Positions 1 to 9,426 are shown, counted from the first letter of the stretch. The stretch: DNA of 64,000 nucleotides from Bradyrhizobium tropiciagri (GCF_018130545.1 NZ_JAFCKF010000005.1:124001-188000); one strand, 5' to 3'. Translations and numbers: made by a program. Notes: generated by a model not told the origin, from the sequence alone.

Positions 1-1
1 C

Positions 2-622
2 AAAGCAATGCTGGAGCCCGATCCGCTGATGCTGAAGCACTTCCAGGGTTTCAACGAATGGGGCCGCATCATCGCCGACACCAGGGTTGCCACCCACCGG
101 CTGGACGATATCGTCGAGATCGACGCGATGGATTATCTCAAGGTCGACGTGCAGGGCTCGGAGCTTGCGATCTTCCAGAACGGGCGGCGGCGGCTCGCCG
201 ACGCAGTCGTCGTGCAAAGCGAAGTCTCGTTTCTCCCGCTCTACAAGAAGCAGCCGGTGTTCGGCGAGATCGACCTCGAGCTGCGCGCGCAGGGTTTTAT
301 TCCGCATGCCCTGATCGAGATCAACGAGCGCATGATCTGGCCGATGCGCGGCGGCAGTCCGTTCGAGGCATTCAATCAGCTGCTCGAGGCCGACGCGGTC
401 TATGTCCGCGATTTCACCAAAGCCGATGCGATGAGCGCGGAGCAGCTCAAGCATCTCGCGCTGGTCGCCCATCACTGCTACGGCTCCTACGATCTCGCCG
501 CGATCTGCATCCAGCATTTGCTCAACCGCGATGCGATCGTCGCCCACGCCGGAAGCAGCTATTTCGAGCTCGCCGCGGCGCATCGCTCTGGCGCCAAGCT
601 GGCTAAGAAAAAGGCTAGTTGA
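2..622 (+). CDS. FkbM-family methyltransferase, C-terminal part
   Basis: The open frame runs in from the window edge with no upstream stop; the ATG at 8 is probably internal, so only the C-terminal 207 or so codons are seen. The stretch LKVDVQGSELAIFQNG near the start matches the K-x-D-x-x-G-x-E core of FkbM SAM-dependent methyltransferases, followed by the usual QSEVSF and YxxQPxFxEI segments. FkbM enzymes O-methylate sugars or polyketides, often in surface-glycan loci. The last 100 residues lie outside the core and may be a family-specific tail. The stop at 622 is followed by a perfect hairpin shared with the convergent PstS-like gene. Substrate cannot be inferred from what is visible. Confidence 0.8.
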   Translation, partial: KAMLEPDPLMLKHFQGFNEWGRIIADTRVATHRLDDIVEIDAMDYLKVDVQGSELAIFQNGRRRLADAVVVQSEVSFLPLYKKQPVFGEIDLELRAQGFIPHALIEINERMIWPMRGGSPFEAFNQLLEADAVYVRDFTKADAMSAEQLKHLALVAHHCYGSYDLAAICIQHLLNRDAIVAHAGSSYFELAAAHRSGAKLAKKKAS

Positions 623-692
623 GAGGGACCGGCTGAGATTTCAAGAAAACAGCCAGACCCCGATCGAGCGCCCGGCTGTTGATCTCTTTGCA

Positions 693-728
693 GAGATCGT
701 GATCCGGAGCGTCCCGGATCACGATCTC
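693..728. terminator. Perfect 15-bp hairpin between convergent genes
   Basis: GAGATCGTGATCCGG at 693-707 and its exact complement at 714-728 enclose a 6-nt loop. It lies between the ends of two convergent genes (622 and 751). There is no clear T-run on either side, so it is a bidirectional terminator or 3'-end stabiliser by position rather than a textbook intrinsic terminator. A second, shorter pairing (GATCTC at 681-686 with 693-698) competes with its left arm. Confidence 0.6.
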
Positions 729-750
729 ATTGTGGTGTTACCTGGCAGTG

Positions 751-2462
751 TTACTTCGCGCCGCCGGTGACGCCGGTGCAGCCGTCGGTCTGCGTGCCCG
801 ACGAGCTGTAGGCCGCGATCGCGGTCGGCGAACCGCCGGCCGCACTCGAGGTCAGGTACGCGTTCAGGATGTTGTTGGCCCAGACGCCGTCGAGCTCGTG
901 GAAGCCGTTGTTGCGGATGATCTTGGCGACGTTCGGATCGTAGCCGGGATTGTCCGCGTTCGAGGTCGACGGATTGTAGTCCGGAAGCCCGGTGACCGAT
1001 CCGCCGAAGAACCAGGCGAGCCAGCTCTTCACCGCAGGCACCCGCGTCCCGGCCGCGTCGCTGTAGCAGCTGTAGACGCTGATGAAGCTTGCGCCGGTGA
1101 TCGGATAGTCGATCTGCGACTGCGTCGGGATACCGATGACGGACAGGCCGTCATCGGTCACGCCGCCGAGCACGGTGCCGGCGGGGTAGACCTGGGCATA
1201 CAGGTTCCAGGCATCGTAGCTGCTGGAGATATCCGGCGCGTTCAGGTTGGCGAAGGCCTGCTGGGCATTGGTCGGCGTCGGCGGGACGAAGTTCTGCGCC
1301 TTGCCGGTGTTGCCGGCCTGGCCGGGATGGTAGACGCCGAGCAGGCGCAGCCGTTCGTTCTGGACGCTGGCCGAGAGCGGCGCCGCGGCGGTGATCGTGG
1401 TGCCGGCGATTTCCTCGGTCACGGTCTGCGCATAGGGCTGGGTGTAGTCGGCGCTGAGATAGCCGATCCGGCCGGCGAAGCGCGGATCGGTTCCGATCTT
1501 CAGCGCTTCGTGGTTGCTGCCCGAGGCGCTGATCCAGTGCGAATCCGGACGTTCCTCGTCGTCATCCACGTCATAGGGGTCGCTCTGGTCGGAGCTCTTC
1601 ACCGCCTTGATTGCTGCACGCCGTTGGCGTCGAGCCCGGGGATCAGCGTCGAGGTGTCGTGCCAGTCGGTCACGGTCGCCGAGAAGATCGCGCAGAGCTG
1701 GGCGGCCGAGAGCTGGATCGCTCCGCCGGCCTGGTTGTTCGGCGACAGCGCCGACTGGTTGGTCCAGGTCACGCCCGAGGAAGAGTTCGCGGTGTTGACC
1801 GCGATCGCAACCGGGACTTCCAGGGCCGGGACCTGGATCGGCGCGCCGACGACTGAAGTATTGAAGCTCGCGGTCGATTGGCTGAGGACGCCGATCAGCA
1901 GCGTGTTCTGCCAGTTGGTCGACGGGACGAAATTGCTGAACGAGATGGTGGTCAGGCTTGAAATCGTGTTGGCGAGCGGCGCATCGCTGGCAGCGAAGTC
2001 GAGCCGCGGATAGGGATAGCTCTTGAAATTCGAATTGGCGGTGTCGCGGAACGGCGGCTTCGCCGACGGCTTGCGCACCACGGCAGACGCGGAGTCCGGG
2101 CTGCCGCGGAACAGTTGCCGCGCATCGTCGGCGATATAGGCGCGCTGGCCGTTGCCGGAGCCGACGGCGGCGAACAGGCCCTCGACCGAGGTCGAGAACA
2201 TGGTGCAGCTGGTCGGCAGCAGGTTCGGGCTCGGCGTTCCCGTCGAGAAGCTCGGCGAGAAGGCCTGGCCGTCATTGGCAAGCGTGGCGCCTGCATAGCA
2301 GTCGAAGATCTGCCGCAGCGCCAGCGACGACAGCGTGCTGCCGCCGCCATAGATGCCGGGTTGGGCCGCAGCCGGTTGCTGGGCTCCGATCATGGCGGCG
2401 GCCGACAACACGACCAGCGAGGTCGTGCCCAGCACGCGTTCGGCGAACGATTTCGTCTTCAT
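751..2462 (-). pseudogene. PstS-like phosphate-type substrate-binding protein, split by a frameshift
   Basis: Two minus-strand reading frames carry consecutive parts of one periplasmic PstS-like protein. The first starts at ATG 2462 (MKTKSFAERV, a Sec signal peptide ending near AAAQP, SD AGGGAAGG upstream) and stops at 1599. The second overlaps it by 4 bp (GTGA, from 1602) and ends at 751. The N part has the family's YGGGSTLSSL opening; the C part has GRIGYLSADY, YPITGASF and NGFHELDGVWANNILNAYL-type motifs. From memory of the family, about 40 residues with the phosphate-binding R-S-D-x-S-G-T loop should sit at the junction. Instead there is a short acidic stretch (DPYDVDDDEE). The gene therefore looks frameshifted and internally deleted. 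A genuine two-protein split with translational coupling is possible but less likely. Confidence 0.7.
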
Positions 2463-3015
2463 GATAACCTTCCCTGTTTTTGTTGCGTGATCTAGCGGCG
2501 CCGCGCGACCGCCCGACGGTCTCGTGATGTCCAGAACGTCTCGTTCGATGGCTGTGATTGGGACGGCGATGAAGAAGACCTTGCAGGAATGTCTCAAGAC
2601 AATCGAAGCCGTTCGACGCGCAGAGCGAACAGCCCTGCGCGTCGCTATCGGCATCGGCGCCGATGTGGCTAGCACCCCTTGGACAATTCGAATGGGTGCG
2701 ATGCGCAGCCGGCTTGCCGTGATTTTTCGCGCGGATGAATTCTCGGATCAGACCCGCTCTGGTGGTGAATGCGTAGCCGCCACGATCTGCGATCCGGCAT
2801 TGGCGGCGCGACCTGATGTGAAGGTTGGATTACAAGCGCAATAGCGGCGGCGCTGGCGAAGCACCCCGTTGCCGCAATTGATCCCCAACCCGCCGCTGTT
2901 CAACGGGCGTGCGAGACTGTAAGGAGGGCGCGGGCTGCGTGCGTCGGGGGGCGCGGGCGGCCTGCGGTCGCTTGTCATCAGGCGATCGGACTTTCGACAT
3001 AACGATGGATTTGAC
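2463..3015. other. Intergenic region, no gene supported
   Basis: About 550 bases separate the divergent PstS-like pseudogene and the Mfd-like gene. It should hold both promoters. Short open frames here have no recognisable family or convincing ribosome site. No strong inverted repeat or known regulatory motif was seen, apart from a loose 7-bp dyad (CCCGTTG at 2865, CAACGGG at 2901). Confidence 0.5.
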
Positions 3016-6000
3016 GTGGCGAATACCAAGAAGGCCCGCGCCGCTGTTGGCGCGAACAAGAAAAGCAAGGGAGCGGCGCGCTCCGGGATCTCGTCGTCGT
3101 CACCGCTCGGCATGCTGGCGCTGCATCTGCTGGAGCAATGGAAGAAGTCCGGCCGTGACGGCATCGTGTTCCTCGCGGACAACGAGAACAGGGCCGAACG
3201 CCTCGGCAGTGTGCTGCATTCGCTCGATCCTTCGCTCGAGGTGCTGGTGTTCCCGCGGCTGAACACCTTGCCGTTCGATGGGCTCGAGCCGTCGCGCGAG
3301 ATTGCCGGCAGAAGGAGTTCGGTGTTGCGGCGTCTTGCGAAGAGCAAGAGGCCGGTGTTCCTGGTGTCGACGGCGGAAGCGATCATGGAGCGGCTGCCGC
3401 TGCCCGCGAGCTGGGCGCGGCTGAGCATCAGCCTGAAGGTCGGCGCTATCTATGCCGAGCAGGATCTCAAGGATCGTCTGGAAGCGCTCGGATACGATCT
3501 TGACGAAGAGGCGGATTATCCGGGAAGCGTCCTGTTCCACGGCATGACATTCGAGGTGTTTCCCGCCGGTGCGCTGGGGCCGTTCAGGATCGAGCATTCA
3601 GCGGGCGTGATTCGCCGTATCGCGGGCGTCGATCCAAACGAGCACGACGTCGTTTTCGACACGCAGGAGCTGCTGATCGATCCGATGTCCGAACGGATCG
3701 CGCTGGGCGGCAAGCGGACACAGCGCGCCGCGTTGCCGGATTATTGTCAGCGCGCGCGCTGGATCGCGGACGCTGCGGTGTCAGGTCACGCCGATAGCTG
3801 GCTCGGCACGATCAAGGAGGCGGCCGGCCGCCGCGAGGTGGAGCGCGAATATTTCGGGCCCGCCGACTGGAAGCGGCTCGCCAAACGCATGAGCTCGCTG
3901 CCGCGAAAGGCCGCGTTCACGGCGACGCCCGATTTCTCGAAGCTCGCCTCGTCGCGGAAGGCGCTCCGCGCCTTTGTCGCGGACACCGAGCGCGCCGGAT
4001 CGCGGCTGCTGTTCGTCGCGGCGGTCGAGGACGATCTGCGCGCGATGGAGCGAAGCAGCGGGATCAAGGCGGAACGCTGCGCCGACTGGAACGAGGCCGC
4101 GAAGGGGCGGGGAGGCGAAGCGGCCTTGCTGGCCGACTTCGATACCGGCTTCATCGGTTCCGGCCGCAAGCCGCTGGTCGTCGTGACGGCGACCGACGTG
4201 CTTGGCAGCCGGGCGCATCACCCGCAGCCCATGGCCAAGGCCTGGAGCGCGGCCTTCGATCATCCCGACGTGCCGGAGCGCGGCGCGGTCGTCGTTCACT
4301 TGCAGCGCGGGCTGGCCGTGCTCGATGGCTTGCAGACCTTCGACATGGCCAAGGAATCGGCGAAGGGATTATCGCGCGAGATGATCAGGCTGGCATTCGC
4401 GGGGGATGATGCCGTGCTGGTCCCGCCCGCCGACCTTGCGCTGATCTGGCCGTATGCGGCGGAGCTCGGCAGGCTGACCTTGGACAAGGCCGATGGAAGC
4501 ACGTGGTGGGCGCGGCGGACCAGGGCGGAGCAGGAAATTCAGATTGCCGCCAAGGCGCTCGCCAAGCACATCGCGCAGCGTCGCCGCCGGCGCGCGCCGA
4601 GGCTGGTCGCTCCCGGCCCCGCCTATGAGCGCTTCGTCGCGCGCTTTCCCTATTTCACGACGGTCGACCAGGCGAAGGCCATTCGCGACGTGCTCGATGA
4701 TCTCGCGTCGGGGCATCCGATGGATCGCGTGGTCTGCGGCGATGTCGGATTTGGCAAGACCGAGGTTGCGTTGCGCGCAGCGGCGGCCGTTGCGCTGTCG
4801 GGCAAGCAGGTTGCCATCGTCGTGCCGACCACCGTCCTGGCAAGGCAGCACGTCGCAACCTTCCGCAAGCGGTTCGCGCCGCTTGGCATCGAGGTCGGAA
4901 GCCTGTCGCGCGCGACCTCGGCGCAGGAAATGCGGGAGACCAAGGAGGGCCTGCGCAGCGGCAAGACGAAGGTCGTGGTCGGCACCCAGGCGATCGCATC
5001 GAAGGACGTGAAGTTCGCCAAGCTCAGTCTGGTCATTGTCGACGAAGAGCAGCATTTCGGCGCCGCAGAGAAGGCCAAGCTCTCGGGCCTCGCAAAGGGC
5101 GTCCATACGCTCTGGATGAGTGCCACGCCGATCCCGCGCACGCTTGCGGCGGGGCTTGCGGGATTCAGGGAGCTCAGCGTGATCGCATCGCCGCCAGTTC
5201 ATCGGCTGCCGGTCGTGACCAAGACCGCGCCACTCTCGGACGCCGCCATTGCCGCCGCATTGCTGCGCGAGCAGCGACGCCACGGGCAAAGCTTCCTGAT
5301 CTGTCCGCGCATCCAGGATCTGGAGCCGATGCTGGCGCGCGTGCAGGCGGTCGCCCCGGAGCTCCGCATCGTTTGCCTGCACGGCAAGCTGCCTGCCGAC
5401 CAGCTTGACGACCGCATGATGAGTTTCGTCGAAGGCGAGGCGGATGTTCTGCTCGCAACCAATATCGTCGAAAGCGGTCTCGACATTCCCCGGGCGAACA
5501 CCATCGTGGTGTGCTGGCCAGAGAAGTTTGGCCTGGCGCAACTGCACCAGCTCAGAGGGCGGGTGGGACGCGGCGGCACGCGGGCCTTCGCCTATTTGCT
5601 GACCGAATCCAGTTCGGAGCAATCCGGCAAGCGCCTGGCGGTTCTGGAGGAGTTCAGCAGACCTGGCGCCGGTTTCGCCATCAGCGAGCGCGATCTGGAT
5701 CTCAGAGGCGCCGGCGATCTGCTGTCCGAGCGGCAATCCGGCCATGTGCAGGTGTTCGGGCCGGTGCTCTACAGCCATCTGCTCAAACAGGCATCGGAGA
5801 AGACCAACGACCGGGCCGCCGATCTGTGGGTGCCCGATCTCAACCTTCCGCTCGCGGATCTCTTGCCCAAGAGCTATGTGCAGTCGGAATCCATGCGGCT
5901 TGAAATCTATGGCCGCGCCGCCAGGTGCCGCAACGAAGACGATCTGGAAGATCTCGAGGAAGAGACCTCGCGCCGATTCGGCAAGCTGCCCGCGGCCGGC

Positions 6001-6228
6001 CGGGACTTCTTCGCGGCGGCAAGACTCAGGATCGATTGCAAGCGGCGCGGGATCGTGCGGCTCGATGTCGGGCCGGAGGCTGTCGCTGCGACGTTCCTGC
6101 CGGGAAGGCTGCCGAAATCCAGGGCACGTTCGCTCCAGCGCGACGGCGATCGCGTCTTCTACTCAGACAAGACGAACGAGCCGCCTTTTGAGCGGATCGA
6201 AGACCTGCTGGATATTCTGGACGAGTGA
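3016..6228 (+). CDS. Divergent Mfd-type transcription-repair coupling helicase paralogue
   Basis: This 1070-residue protein has the whole Mfd layout. A UvrB-like N-terminal region has the LPFDGLEPS and FPAGALGPFRIE landmarks. A degenerate RNA-polymerase-interaction segment follows around 416-438 (ERGAVVVHLQRGLAVLDG; canonical Mfd has a D-Y-V-V-H-x-x-H-G-I-G pattern). Then comes a superfamily 2 translocase with Walker A GDVGFGKTE (575-583), Walker B DEEQHFG (676-682), SATPIPRT (702-709) and motif VI QLRGRVGRG (845-853), and a C-terminal TRCF domain. It starts at GTG 3016. Canonical Mfd is about 1150-1180 residues and conserves the polymerase tether better, so I read this as a second, specialised Mfd-like helicase rather than the housekeeping mfd, which is not in the window. 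Function on RNA polymerase is inferred from family and may be altered. Confidence 0.85.
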   Translation: MANTKKARAAVGANKKSKGAARSGISSSSPLGMLALHLLEQWKKSGRDGIVFLADNENRAERLGSVLHSLDPSLEVLVFPRLNTLPFDGLEPSREIAGRRSSVLRRLAKSKRPVFLVSTAEAIMERLPLPASWARLSISLKVGAIYAEQDLKDRLEALGYDLDEEADYPGSVLFHGMTFEVFPAGALGPFRIEHSAGVIRRIAGVDPNEHDVVFDTQELLIDPMSERIALGGKRTQRAALPDYCQRARWIADAAVSGHADSWLGTIKEAAGRREVEREYFGPADWKRLAKRMSSLPRKAAFTATPDFSKLASSRKALRAFVADTERAGSRLLFVAAVEDDLRAMERSSGIKAERCADWNEAAKGRGGEAALLADFDTGFIGSGRKPLVVVTATDVLGSRAHHPQPMAKAWSAAFDHPDVPERGAVVVHLQRGLAVLDGLQTFDMAKESAKGLSREMIRLAFAGDDAVLVPPADLALIWPYAAELGRLTLDKADGSTWWARRTRAEQEIQIAAKALAKHIAQRRRRRAPRLVAPGPAYERFVARFPYFTTVDQAKAIRDVLDDLASGHPMDRVVCGDVGFGKTEVALRAAAAVALSGKQVAIVVPTTVLARQHVATFRKRFAPLGIEVGSLSRATSAQEMRETKEGLRSGKTKVVVGTQAIASKDVKFAKLSLVIVDEEQHFGAAEKAKLSGLAKGVHTLWMSATPIPRTLAAGLAGFRELSVIASPPVHRLPVVTKTAPLSDAAIAAALLREQRRHGQSFLICPRIQDLEPMLARVQAVAPELRIVCLHGKLPADQLDDRMMSFVEGEADVLLATNIVESGLDIPRANTIVVCWPEKFGLAQLHQLRGRVGRGGTRAFAYLLTESSSEQSGKRLAVLEEFSRPGAGFAISERDLDLRGAGDLLSERQSGHVQVFGPVLYSHLLKQASEKTNDRAADLWVPDLNLPLADLLPKSYVQSESMRLEIYGRAARCRNEDDLEDLEEETSRRFGKLPAAGRDFFAAARLRIDCKRRGIVRLDVGPEAVAATFLPGRLPKSRARSLQRDGDRVFYSDKTNEPPFERIEDLLDILDE

Positions 6229-6903
6229 GATGCGACGCTGCGCCAGCGGCTCCGTCCGACTCACGCGTCCTGACATCTCAGTGACATCTAGCTTCGCTAC
6301 TGGACATGCCGCGTAACCCGTCCGCCATCGTCTGGCCTGCTCCGAGCAATCGGAATGCCCCCTTCCAGGTCCGAGTCGGCGGTATCCGAGGCGGGCTATC
6401 TCGTTCAGATGCCGGGTATTTTTAAGCCAGAATAATGGGCGAGACGGCGGAATCAGCCGTCCCCAAATCGGCTCCAAATTTCGTTTTCTCCGTAGGATTA
6501 CGCGTTTTGCACACCGTTCCGCCCGGTGTTGCCCAAACTTGTGCCCGCCAACGGTAACTTAAATATTCGCCTTAGATATCAATGGCTTGTTTCGTCATCG
6601 CTGTTCAAATGCCCGTGATATTTGTGCAACATTTGCCCGAAAACAGCCGCAACTCATCCCAAACCCAGCGGTCTTTTGTTGCGTGATCGGGGGCCTTCTG
6701 TCTCATATGGAACTGCGACGGAGGGGGGCATCCCAAGGTCGTCCCGTTTTAGGTGGTTCGCTTAAGTCCCTCGCGTTCATGCGGGTGTGTCCGAAGGCGC
6801 GAAGCGACTGAGCGGGGTTTAAGGGACAAAGGGAACCAACCTAGGGTGTTTTACCCGGCGGATCCGGAACCTTCCCTGAGATAGAGCAACTTGGAGGTTT
6901 AAC
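6229..6903. other. Long leader/promoter region of the porin gene
   Basis: About 675 bases without a gene precede the porin. The stretch 6480-6620 is AT-richer than its surroundings and is the likely promoter zone, but no confident -35/-10 pair could be placed. A good Shine-Dalgarno (GGAGG at 6892-6896) lies just before the ATG at 6904. The open frame at 6587-6811 has no family resemblance or ribosome site and was not called. Long untranslated leaders upstream of abundant porins are often sRNA targets; that is general knowledge, not visible here. Confidence 0.5.
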
Positions 6904-8457
6904 ATGAAGATGGTTAAGAGCCTTATCCTCGGCTCGGCGGCGGCACTCGTCGCGGTCGGCGGAGCTCAGGCGGCCGATCTTCCCGTCAAGGCCAAAGCGG
7001 TCGAGTACGTGAAGGTTTGCTCCCTGTATGGTCCCGGTTTCTATTACATTCCGGGCACCGATACCTGTATCAAGCTGGGCGGCTACCTGCGTGTCGACGT
7101 TCTTGCGAACACGAACTCAGACAACACCGGCAACACCTCGGGTGCTGGCGCTGCCAACAACCGTTTCACCAACGGTTACACCTGGCGCTCCCGTGAAGAT
7201 CTGAACATCGATACGCGCACCGCGACCGAATACGGCGTGGTCCGCACCTTCTTCGATGCGACGTTCTCGTGGACGTCGGACACCTACGCTGGTCAGGGCA
7301 ACGGCACCACCGTTTACTCGCCGATCGGCGCGGTTTCCGCTCCGAACAACGCCAACGCCGGCGGCGTTGCTGGCGGTACGGTTGGCGTCTACTACGCCTT
7401 CATCCAGTTCGCGGGCTTCACCATCGGTAAGGCGGTCTCGCAGTTCTCGGCTCCGTGGGCCAACTATCCGGGCAACAACTTCGACGGTCTCGTCGGTGGC
7501 GGCGGTACGATCACCGGTGTGAACCAGTTCACCTACACCGCGCAGTTCGGCAACGGCGTGTCGCTGTCTCTGTCGGCTCAGGACCAGTCGGCCTACTATC
7601 AGGCTGGCGTGAACAACCTCGGTGCAGCACCGGGCGCGCTCGGACCGTACGGCACCCCCGACTACGCCGGCACGATCTCTCCGGATTTGGTTGCGATGCT
7701 GCGCGTCGACCAGGCTTGGGGTCTGTTCCAGGCGTCGTTCGCGGCGCATGACAACCACGTGGCCTACTACGGCGGCACTGAGCTGTCCGGTCATCCCGAC
7801 GACAAGTGGGGCTGGGCTGGTCAGTTGGCCCTGTCGATCAAGAACATCCCGACCGGACCTGGCGACACCATCAACATCCAGGGCGTCTACACCAACGGTG
7901 CGACGCGCTATAACATCCAGGACCTCGCCGGTTCGGCAGGTGCGAACACCATCTTCAGCGGCACCGGCCTTGCTGGTGCTTACCAGAGCGTCGGTTTCGG
8001 CATTGCGCCGGACTCGGTGTTCATCAACGGTGGCTCGCAGCAGTTGATCACGACCTACGGCATGCGCGGTGCGTATGTCCACAACTGGAACCCGAACTGG
8101 AACACCAGCATCTACGGTGCCTGGGCTGGGGTTAGCTACAACAGCACGTCCAAGGGCTACATCTGCGGCCCGGCTGGCAATGGTGTTGGCGGTTCGTTCG
8201 GCGCTACGTTCGGTACCGCTGGCCTGACCTCCTGCAACCCCGACTACAGCATCGCGCAGATCGGTACCCAGACCCAGTGGACCCCGGTCAAGAACCTGAC
8301 CTTCTCGGCCGACTTGGTCTACACCATGCTGGATCAGAAGTATGGCGGCACGATCACGTATCCGGGCAGCGCTGGTATCGGCAAGCCCGCCGCGGTGTAC
8401 GAGCTGAAGGATCAGAACACTCTGCTCCTCATGCTCCGCGCTCAGCGCAACTGGTAA
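6904..8457 (+). CDS. Outer-membrane porin (alphaproteobacterial porin family)
   Basis: A 517-residue beta-barrel porin of the Rhizobiales type. A Sec signal peptide ends at GGAQA-ADLPVKAK. The family's hallmark N-terminus follows: VEYVKVCSLYGPGFYYIPG, DTCIKLGGYLR with its paired cysteines, and the WRSREDLNIDTRTATEYG strand. The rest is alternating aromatic/glycine strands, with a C-terminal LLMLRAQRNW ending in the aromatic residue expected for Bam-dependent assembly. It forms general diffusion pores in the outer membrane. The start has an SD (GGAGG) eight bases upstream and a strong terminator follows. Codon use is noticeably biased to optimal codons (GGT, ACC, AAC), as in a highly expressed gene. 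Its last coding bases and 3' region recur at 10701-10893. Confidence 0.95.
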   Translation: MKMVKSLILGSAAALVAVGGAQAADLPVKAKAVEYVKVCSLYGPGFYYIPGTDTCIKLGGYLRVDVLANTNSDNTGNTSGAGAANNRFTNGYTWRSREDLNIDTRTATEYGVVRTFFDATFSWTSDTYAGQGNGTTVYSPIGAVSAPNNANAGGVAGGTVGVYYAFIQFAGFTIGKAVSQFSAPWANYPGNNFDGLVGGGGTITGVNQFTYTAQFGNGVSLSLSAQDQSAYYQAGVNNLGAAPGALGPYGTPDYAGTISPDLVAMLRVDQAWGLFQASFAAHDNHVAYYGGTELSGHPDDKWGWAGQLALSIKNIPTGPGDTINIQGVYTNGATRYNIQDLAGSAGANTIFSGTGLAGAYQSVGFGIAPDSVFINGGSQQLITTYGMRGAYVHNWNPNWNTSIYGAWAGVSYNSTSKGYICGPAGNGVGGSFGATFGTAGLTSCNPDYSIAQIGTQTQWTPVKNLTFSADLVYTMLDQKYGGTITYPGSAGIGKPAAVYELKDQNTLLLMLRAQRNW

Positions 8458-8522
8458 TACCGGTTGATCTGACTGTGATCTAACAGAGCCCCCGGCGCCA
8501 AAACGCCGGGGGTTTTGCTTTG
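8432..8522 (+). repeat. Porin 3'-end repeat, copy 1, with terminator
   Basis: The last 26 coding bases of the porin and its trailer are identical over 91 bases to 10803-10893. The unit includes the stop codon and the whole terminator hairpin. It forms a 91-bp direct repeat flanking about 2.3 kb that holds two genes. Confidence 0.9.
8489..8516 (+). terminator. Intrinsic terminator of the porin gene
   Basis: A 9-bp GC stem, CCCCCGGCG at 8489-8497 pairing with CGCCGGGGG at 8504-8512, with a CCAAAA loop and followed by TTTTGCTTT. It begins 31 bases after the porin stop. Confidence 0.9.
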
Positions 8523-8715
8523 GATAGGAGTTCGGCGTGGTCGTCAGCCGGTGGGCGACACCAATGTCCCTGCGCTGATTTGTGCCTCGGCTTTTCAACG
8601 CGAATGCTCCGTCCCGCTCGCCTCCTAGCGGCAGTGGACGTCCGTGCTTGTCGCGAAAACGCGCTTGAATGGCTGCGACGCATTGATGTAGTCCGTCAGG
8701 AGATCGGAGCGCCCA

Positions 8716-9426
8716 ATGTCCACCACCAACAAGCTGACGCTCAATTTCCGCTGTCCGGCGGAGCTTGAGGGCCTGATCCCGAAGCCCATCCCGGCGGCCC
8801 AGGGCGTGCCCGACTGGCTCAAGGCGATGCCGGCGACGGCGTTCTCTTCGATCAACCTGCACGACGAGGATACCATCAAGCGCTGCCCGCCGTTCGTCGA
8901 TGCGATGACTTGCGGGTTCTTGCTGCCGTTGGTTTGCGATCTCAAGATCGAAGACGGCGAGATCACCTGGGACCACGACCTGCCACCGGGAGGCACGCCG
9001 GAATTTCCCCGTTCGCCGATCGGATTTCACGATCCCGGTCAGGTTACCGGCACGCCGCTGTTTGAAGAAGGCCGCTTCTTTCTCAAATTCCACAATCTGT
9101 GGACCGTCGAAGCGCCCGAAGGCTACGCGGTTTACTTCACGCATCCCGTCAATCGCTTCGACCTGCCATTCACCACGCTGAGCGGCCTGGTCAATTCCGA
9201 TCTCTATACCGACAATTGGGTGCACTTCCCGGCGTACTGGCACGACAGGAGTTTCAGAGGTGTCCTCCCCAGGGGGACGCCCATCGCGCAATGCATTCCG
9301 GTCAAACGAGACGACTGGACTGCACAGTCGTCCTCCTTCACCGCGGAAGAAGCCAAGCGCGTCGGCCAATTCAGGAATGAGCTGAGACGGCAGCCCAACC
9401 TCTACCGGAGAAACTTCAGGGCGTGA
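8716..9426 (+). CDS. Uncharacterised protein, probably DUF6065 type
   Basis: A 236-residue soluble protein without signal peptide or membrane segment. I recognise an overall pattern shared with proteins of unknown function found in bacteria and large phages (DUF6065, from memory): IPKPIPAAQGVPDWLKAMP near the N-terminus, TIKRCPPFVDAMTCGF at about 55-70, and a central YFTHPVNRFDLPFTTLSG block followed by a W-V-H-F-P segment. No catalytic motif stands out. It starts at ATG 8716 with GGAG upstream. It lies between the porin and a convergent TPR gene, inside the interval bracketed by the duplicated porin 3' ends, so it may have arrived or been trapped there by recombination. Function unknown. Confidence 0.7.
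   Translation: MSTTNKLTLNFRCPAELEGLIPKPIPAAQGVPDWLKAMPATAFSSINLHDEDTIKRCPPFVDAMTCGFLLPLVCDLKIEDGEITWDHDLPPGGTPEFPRSPIGFHDPGQVTGTPLFEEGRFFLKFHNLWTVEAPEGYAVYFTHPVNRFDLPFTTLSGLVNSDLYTDNWVHFPAYWHDRSFRGVLPRGTPIAQCIPVKRDDWTAQSSSFTAEEAKRVGQFRNELRRQPNLYRRNFRA

Noticed and set aside
1590-1620. Programmed frameshifting in the PstS-like gene
   Set aside because: No slippery heptamer or downstream pseudoknot was seen, and the family segment missing at the junction points to deletion instead.
2524-2844. Short open frame between the PstS-like and Mfd-like genes
   Set aside because: No ribosome site, no family, composition like non-coding DNA.
4369-5778. 469-codon open frame antisense to the Mfd-like gene
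   Set aside because: Mirror of the helicase codons; no start context or family pattern.
7117-9369. 750-codon open frame antisense to the porin and DUF6065-like genes
   Set aside because: Arginine/valine-rich composition typical of a GC-skewed shadow frame; it covers a convincing porin with signal peptide and terminator on the other strand.
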